Shown here one piece after another: positions 59,816-64,000 of a stretch of 64,000 nucleotides of DNA (positions are counted from its first letter, which is position 1; the number at the start of each line of letters is the position of its first letter). Source of the DNA: Pedobacter ghigonis. GTDB taxonomy: Bacteria; Bacteroidota; Bacteroidia; Sphingobacteriales; Sphingobacteriaceae. The translations under genes and the position numbers were made by a program. The stretch is taken from positions 1 to 64,000 of the forward strand of contig NZ_CAESCM010000020.1 of assembly GCF_903166585.1 (NCBI RefSeq). Reading direction: 5' to 3'. The notes beneath the pieces were generated by a model. That model was not told the DNA's origin and did no database searches. It worked only from the letters and a program-made list of their open reading frames with translations.

Positions 59816-59950
59816 TTAATTAAAAGAAGCTGTTTCTGCATTTAACCCGTCGAGTAAGCTTTTTAGCAAAGTTTCTCTTTTGTCATCAATAGATGCATCA
59901 TCCTGAACGTGAACAGTAAGATCTGTGTTTTCTGCGGCTTGTGTGTACAT
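59816..59950 (-). CDS. Possible small acidic protein, 44 residues
   Basis: A minus-strand frame starting ATG at 59950: it begins MYTQAAENTDLTV and ends in LLKSLLDGLNAETASFN, acidic with a helical second half. Codon use looks like neighbouring genes. It lies in a 530-bp gap that otherwise holds only the small-RNA candidate. No family is recognised and no ribosome site stands out, so it may be chance. Confidence 0.35.
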   Translation of the reverse strand: MYTQAAENTDLTVHVQDDASIDDKRETLLKSLLDGLNAETASFN

Positions 59951-60153
59951 AAGGATAGTTTTGTTAATGTCTTTTTATTTAACGCTCATTTTTTAATATA
60001 GTTTGTAACTTTTTTATTTGACGCGTTATTTTTCCTTATCCCACACGAATACTTTTTATAAAATAAGAATATTTTACAAAAAATATTTGTTGAATTTAGT
60101 GTTTTTAAGTTATTGTATTTTAGCTTGTTAATGTTTTGTTTGAATCAACAGGT

Positions 60154-61224
60154 TTAAGGTTTGTCTAAAACAGTTAATAGCTTGTTCAATTCTTCCTCGG
60201 TATTATAAAAGTTGAAAGAAATGCGGGTGCCGGCACCTCTTGGCGAGCAAATGATTTGTTCAGCCTGAAGCTGTTCTACCTTTTTCTGATGAAGGGGCAT
60301 GCTGATAATGGTCGATTGATATTTCCTTTCCATTAACCAGTTTGGAATTAATCCTCTCGAGTTTAGCGCTAGCCTGGCTTTGTTGCTGAGTGCCTGTGTT
60401 GTCTTTTCAATTTCATCAAAACCAATCGCGCTAAGGTTTACAATGCTTTGGTTCAGTGTGCCAAAGTTTAAAGTATCTAAATGGCCTGGTTCAAAATATA
60501 GCGATAAATGATCCTTACCTTGTAAAAACGGGGCAGTAGGTAACGCTGCAAGTTTGTTTTTTTGATAAAGCTGGTCTTTTAAAGCATCAGAAAGAAAGGC
60601 GTAACCATTACCATAACCTCCCAGCAGCCACTTGTACCCACTTCCTAACAACGCATCTAACCCCGATTTTTCGAAATTAAAGGCAGTAGTTCCTGTAAAT
60701 TGAGTGCCATCGCCAATTACCAGCAGTTGTGGATAGCTGCTTTTTAACTTTTGTATCCAGTCATTATCCATCCGGAGGCCACTAATGTATTGCACCATGC
60801 TAAAAGCCAGTGCTGTTGGCTTAAATTTTTCAATGGCCTGGATCAGGTTGTTTTCCAGATTTGCATCAATTTTTACGGTTTGGTATTCAAATCCCATGCT
60901 AATTACCGGATAACTTACTGATGGATATTCTTCTTCTAAAAGTAAAAAACGATGGCTTTTATCAAGTCCGCTTAGTAGCGTATTAAAACCTACCGAAAAA
61001 TTTGGGACCAGATAGGTGTTATCAGCCTTTGCGCCGAAACATGCTGATAAATTATTTCTGAGATCGTTAATAATTGCCGCATTTTCCATTCTGAAAATAC
61101 TGCCACCTGCAATAAATGCTTCATCATGTGTTTTGCGCCAGGCAGCCAGCTCGGTAGATAGTAAGCCGGAGTTGGCGGTATTTAAATAAGTACAAGCTTC
61201 GAGGATAGGAAAAGATAGGTTCAT
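60154..61224 (-). CDS. Aminotransferase class V family protein
   Basis: Cytosolic PLP enzyme of fold type I, cysteine desulfurase/isopenicillin epimerase-like, 356 residues. It begins ILEACTYLNTANSGLLS; Asp172 in VIGDGTQFTGT contacts the PLP ring and the Schiff-base Lys is Lys198 in LLGSGYKWLLGG. It lacks an obvious desulfurase cysteine loop, so an aminotransferase, epimerase or kynureninase-like role is equally possible. The gene stands alone, on the same strand as ackA-pta. No gene-specific pathway clue. Confidence 0.87.
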   Translation of the reverse strand: MNLSFPILEACTYLNTANSGLLSTELAAWRKTHDEAFIAGGSIFRMENAAIINDLRNNLSACFGAKADNTYLVPNFSVGFNTLLSGLDKSHRFLLLEEEYPSVSYPVISMGFEYQTVKIDANLENNLIQAIEKFKPTALAFSMVQYISGLRMDNDWIQKLKSSYPQLLVIGDGTQFTGTTAFNFEKSGLDALLGSGYKWLLGGYGNGYAFLSDALKDQLYQKNKLAALPTAPFLQGKDHLSLYFEPGHLDTLNFGTLNQSIVNLSAIGFDEIEKTTQALSNKARLALNSRGLIPNWLMERKYQSTIISMPLHQKKVEQLQAEQIICSPRGAGTRISFNFYNTEEELNKLLTVLDKP

Positions 61225-61298
61225 AACTAAAAATAAAAGAATTAGTGAGGAAAGCGATAAAGGGTATGCAGAAAATGAATGTTATACAAAACGGTAAG

Positions 61299-62501
61299 CT
61301 AATTAACAGTTAAAAGATCGTAACACTGATGGGCAATTTCATATTCTTCGTTTGTTGGGATAACCAATAATTTTACTTTTGATGAGGGACTGCTGATTTC
61401 CTTCAATTCGCCTGCATAACTGTTATTTTGTGTGGTGTCTAAGCTAATACCTAAGAAATCAAGGTCAGTACATACTGCTTCGCGCATCTGCTTGTCGTTT
61501 TCGCCTACACCCGCTGTAAAAACGATTGCATCTACGCCATTTAGAATGGCAGTATAGGCACCTATGAACTTTTTGATGCGATAGGCGTATAATTTAAGGG
61601 CTAAAACAGCGGCCTGGTTACCTTCTGCTGCCAGCTTTCTAATGTCGCGCATATCGCTCGATCCGCCAACGCCCAAAAGCCCCGATTGTTTATTGAGTAA
61701 AGTGCTCAGCTGCTCTAAGGTATAGCCAGAATGCTCCATAAGGTGAAAAATAACCGAAGGATCGATATCACCAGATCGTGTTCCCATCATCAAACCGCTT
61801 AATGGACCAAAGCCCATACTCGTATCAACCGATTTACCGTTGAGAATGGCCGTAATGCTGCAGCCGTTTCCTAAGTGGACACTGATAACTTTTGTATCCC
61901 CTTTGCCCAGCCATTTTATAGCCTGTTCGCTCACATATTTGTGGCTGGTGCCATGAAAACCATACACCCTGATGGCATCTTCTTTATAGTACCATTCGGG
62001 TATGGCATAACGGTAGGCCTGCTCGGGTATGGTTTGATGAAAGGCTGTATCAAAAACGGCAATCTGTTTCGCTTTTGTAAAAGTCTTTTCGGCTACTTCA
62101 ATACATTTGTAATTGACCGGATTATGCAAGGGAGCGAGTGAGAACAGCTTTTTGATCTGTTTTTTTACTTCATCGGTTATCAGCGCTGGTCCGTTAAAAT
62201 GCTCGCCGCCATGTACAACGCGGTGGCCAACAGCCGCAATATCATCAGGACTTGCTATTACTGCATACTCGCCTTCACATAGCAACGCGAGTACCTGTTT
62301 TAAGCCTTCGCTGTGGCTGGCAATAAATGCCGATTGTTCTATACTGTGTTTACTGCCCGCTGTATAAACGGTATGTTTTATAAAGGAGCCTTCAATGCCA
62401 ATACGTTCTACCAGGCCACTGCAAACCGGGCTTTTTTCTGGCATTTTAAAGAGTTGGTATTTTAAAGAACTGCTTCCTGAATTGATTACTAAAATGTTCA
62501 T
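61299..62501 (-). CDS. ackA: Acetate kinase
   Basis: Converts acetyl phosphate and ADP to acetate and ATP. Start at 62501 (MNILVINSGSSSLKYQLFK); an upstream Met at 62555 lies inside pta. ASKHA motifs: NSGSSSLK, HRVVHGGEHF, VFDTAFHQTIP (catalytic Asp), GFHGTSHKYV, HLGNGCSITA, FGPLSGLMMGTRSGDIDP and FTAGVGEND. About 400 residues, complete. It begins one base after the pta stop, the classic pta-ackA pair, catalysing reversible acetate overflow metabolism. Confidence 0.96.
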   Translation of the reverse strand: MNILVINSGSSSLKYQLFKMPEKSPVCSGLVERIGIEGSFIKHTVYTAGSKHSIEQSAFIASHSEGLKQVLALLCEGEYAVIASPDDIAAVGHRVVHGGEHFNGPALITDEVKKQIKKLFSLAPLHNPVNYKCIEVAEKTFTKAKQIAVFDTAFHQTIPEQAYRYAIPEWYYKEDAIRVYGFHGTSHKYVSEQAIKWLGKGDTKVISVHLGNGCSITAILNGKSVDTSMGFGPLSGLMMGTRSGDIDPSVIFHLMEHSGYTLEQLSTLLNKQSGLLGVGGSSDMRDIRKLAAEGNQAAVLALKLYAYRIKKFIGAYTAILNGVDAIVFTAGVGENDKQMREAVCTDLDFLGISLDTTQNNSYAGELKEISSPSSKVKLLVIPTNEEYEIAHQCYDLLTVN

Positions 62502-62502
62502 A

Positions 62503-64000
62503 TTAAAGATCCTGGCATTGAATTGCTGTAATAACAACAGTGTTAAAAATATCATCTACCGTGCAGCCACGGCTTAAATCGTTTATGGGTTTGTTTAAAC
62601 CCTGTAGCATGGGGCCAATGGCCAGTGCGCCAGTTTCTCTCTGTACGGCCTTGTAGGTATTGTTACCGGTATTTAAATCCGGGAAAATAAGTACACTCGC
62701 ACGGCCGGCTACTTCCGATCCTGGTAGTTTTTGCTGGCCAACCAAAGGGTCAACAGCAGCATCGTATTGTATTGGCCCTTCAATTTTTAGTTCAGGAAAC
62801 CTGCTTTTTACAATTGCTGTAGCTTCTCTTACCCGTTCTACGTCTTCGCCTTCGCCCGATGTACCCGACGAATAGGAGAGCATGGCTATGCGGGGTTCGA
62901 TGCCAAACCGGGCACTACTCTCGGCCGACGAAATGGCGATTTCGGCAAGTTGCTGGGTAGTAGGATTGGGGTTAACCGCACAATCGCCAAATATGGCCAC
63001 ACGTTCTGGCAGGCACATAAAGAAGATGGACGACACAACCGATACACCCGGCTTCGTTTTAACAAATTGCAGCGCCGGACGGATAGTATGCTGAGTGGTG
63101 TGTACCGCGCCAGATACCATGCCATCGGCATCGCCTTTATAAACCATCATGGTGCCGAAGTAAGAAACATCAGTCATCATATCCCTGGCCATTTCGAGGT
63201 TTACATTTTTGGCCTTGCGCAGTTCGTGCAGCGTATCAACATAATTATTATACTGCTCAGAATGGATAGGGTCGTAGATTTTTAATACATTGACATCCAG
63301 ATTAAGGCCAAGCCTTTTGATACTGTTCCCAATTTCAACTGGGTCGCCAAGGAGTGTAATGTCAACAATATCCTGGGCAATAAGCTTTTCTACCGCCTTC
63401 AAAATCCGCTCGTCATTTCCCTCTGGCAAAACAATGTGTTTTTTATCGCGTTTGGCCCATTTAACCAGCTGGTATTGGAACATGTGCGGTGTAATGCCCT
63501 GATAGCTAAAAGTGATAATTTTATTATCCAGCGCTTTGCTGTCTACATATTTTTCGAACAGCTCAATAGCGAGTGCGATTTTCTTTTTGTTTGCTATGGT
63601 AATTTTAGAATGAATACCCCCAATGGTAGTAGTGGTTTCGAAAGTTCCTTTTTGCACTGCAATTATTGGGATAATGGTCTGTAAACCTTCTATCAGTTTA
63701 ATTATGGGCTCATCGGGTAAACTGCCAGCCGTTAAAACAATACCTGCAATTTTTGGGTAATTGGCCGATAAATTGGCCTGAAGTGCACCAATAATGATAT
63801 CGCCACGATCGCCTGGCGTAACAATCAGCAGGTTATCTTTAATGTGCCTTAAAAAGTTAGGCAACATCATGGCACCGGTTACAAAATTATCAACCTGATT
63901 GTCGAGCAACTCTGTGCCAAAAAGTATTTCGCCACCCAGTGCCGATGTAATTTCTTTCATGGTTGGGCTTTGCAAGCCGGTTTCTGTTGGTATTACCGCT
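62503..64000 (-). CDS. pta: Phosphate acetyltransferase (partial, runs off right edge)
   Basis: Converts acetyl-CoA and phosphate to acetyl phosphate for ackA. Only the C-terminal about 498 residues are here; the frame stays open to the window end (AVIPTETGLQSPTMKEI at the edge), so the gene starts outside. A DRTGG regulatory domain is visible (IVTPGDRGDIIIGAL) after an incomplete N-terminal P-loop-type domain, then the catalytic PTA_PTB domain from about HIVLPEGNDERI to LSRGCTVDDIFNTVVITA, with VSGAVHTTQHTIRPA and YSSGTSGEGEDVERV. The long E. coli type of about 700 residues is expected. Confidence 0.93.
   Translation of the reverse strand, partial: AVIPTETGLQSPTMKEITSALGGEILFGTELLDNQVDNFVTGAMMLPNFLRHIKDNLLIVTPGDRGDIIIGALQANLSANYPKIAGIVLTAGSLPDEPIIKLIEGLQTIIPIIAVQKGTFETTTTIGGIHSKITIANKKKIALAIELFEKYVDSKALDNKIITFSYQGITPHMFQYQLVKWAKRDKKHIVLPEGNDERILKAVEKLIAQDIVDITLLGDPVEIGNSIKRLGLNLDVNVLKIYDPIHSEQYNNYVDTLHELRKAKNVNLEMARDMMTDVSYFGTMMVYKGDADGMVSGAVHTTQHTIRPALQFVKTKPGVSVVSSIFFMCLPERVAIFGDCAVNPNPTTQQLAEIAISSAESSARFGIEPRIAMLSYSSGTSGEGEDVERVREATAIVKSRFPELKIEGPIQYDAAVDPLVGQQKLPGSEVAGRASVLIFPDLNTGNNTYKAVQRETGALAIGPMLQGLNKPINDLSRGCTVDDIFNTVVITAIQCQDL

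Noticed and set aside
59683..59841. 52-residue basic minus-strand frame
   Set aside because: It overlaps the candidate small RNA and its terminator, and its lysine-rich middle is the T-rich tail read backward; a chance frame is more likely.
62950..63285. 111-residue + strand frame inside pta
   Set aside because: It is antisense to the catalytic domain of phosphate acetyltransferase, with no independent support.

Overview
The window looks like the chromosome of a Bacteroidota bacterium of the Sphingobacteriaceae, most likely Pedobacter or a close relative (inference). Supporting signs are several SusC/SusD pairs, many lipoproteins with a Cys-Lys-Lys start, DUF4959/DUF4998/DUF5000 surface proteins, a 7TMR-DISM regulator, TAnnTTTG-type promoter elements, AT-rich spacers and short interspersed palindromes such as GTCATGCTGAA-type and CCTCGTT-type repeats. 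No rRNA, tRNA or CRISPR array was seen.

Positions 1-33464 hold a large polysaccharide (probably glycoprotein) utilisation region, all on the + strand. The left edge carries the end of an ISAon1-type insertion sequence that abuts and apparently beheads the first SusC gene. Part one (191-14522) is SusC, SusD, two surface glycan-binding lipoproteins, a GH95 alpha-L-fucosidase and two clan GH-D alpha-galactosidases, closed by a strong terminator. After a convergent map gene (methionine aminopeptidase), part two (16230-33464) has two tandem SusC/SusD pairs, a metzincin-like lipoprotein protease with a beta/gamma-crystallin tail, an M60-like (enhancin/mucinase) protease, two GH29 fucosidases and a GH20 hexosaminidase. 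Together these suggest stripping of fucose, galactose and HexNAc caps from O-glycoproteins while two surface proteases open the polypeptide. No regulator of this locus lies inside the window.

Positions 33465-49181 are mixed: a spacer with about 100-bp palindrome-ended repeats, a Tat-exported alkaline phosphatase, a NagD-type HAD phosphatase, an esterase and SGNH hydrolases, a PVC-type haem-c oxidoreductase followed by a heparinase II/III-like protein, the cysteine pair (serine acetyltransferase, cysteine synthase), a lone receiver-domain protein next to an orphan IS3 OrfA-like protein, and a 7TMR-DISM/HTH membrane regulator.

Positions 49182-64000 contain a GHKL ATPase, an SGNH hydrolase, a small XRE repressor, a LytTR membrane regulator broken by a frameshift, the 5-oxoprolinase operon pxpBCA with an NRAMP-fold transporter that lacks the metal-binding motifs, an M1 aminopeptidase, a candidate small RNA, a class V aminotransferase and the ackA-pta operon, whose pta gene runs off the right edge.
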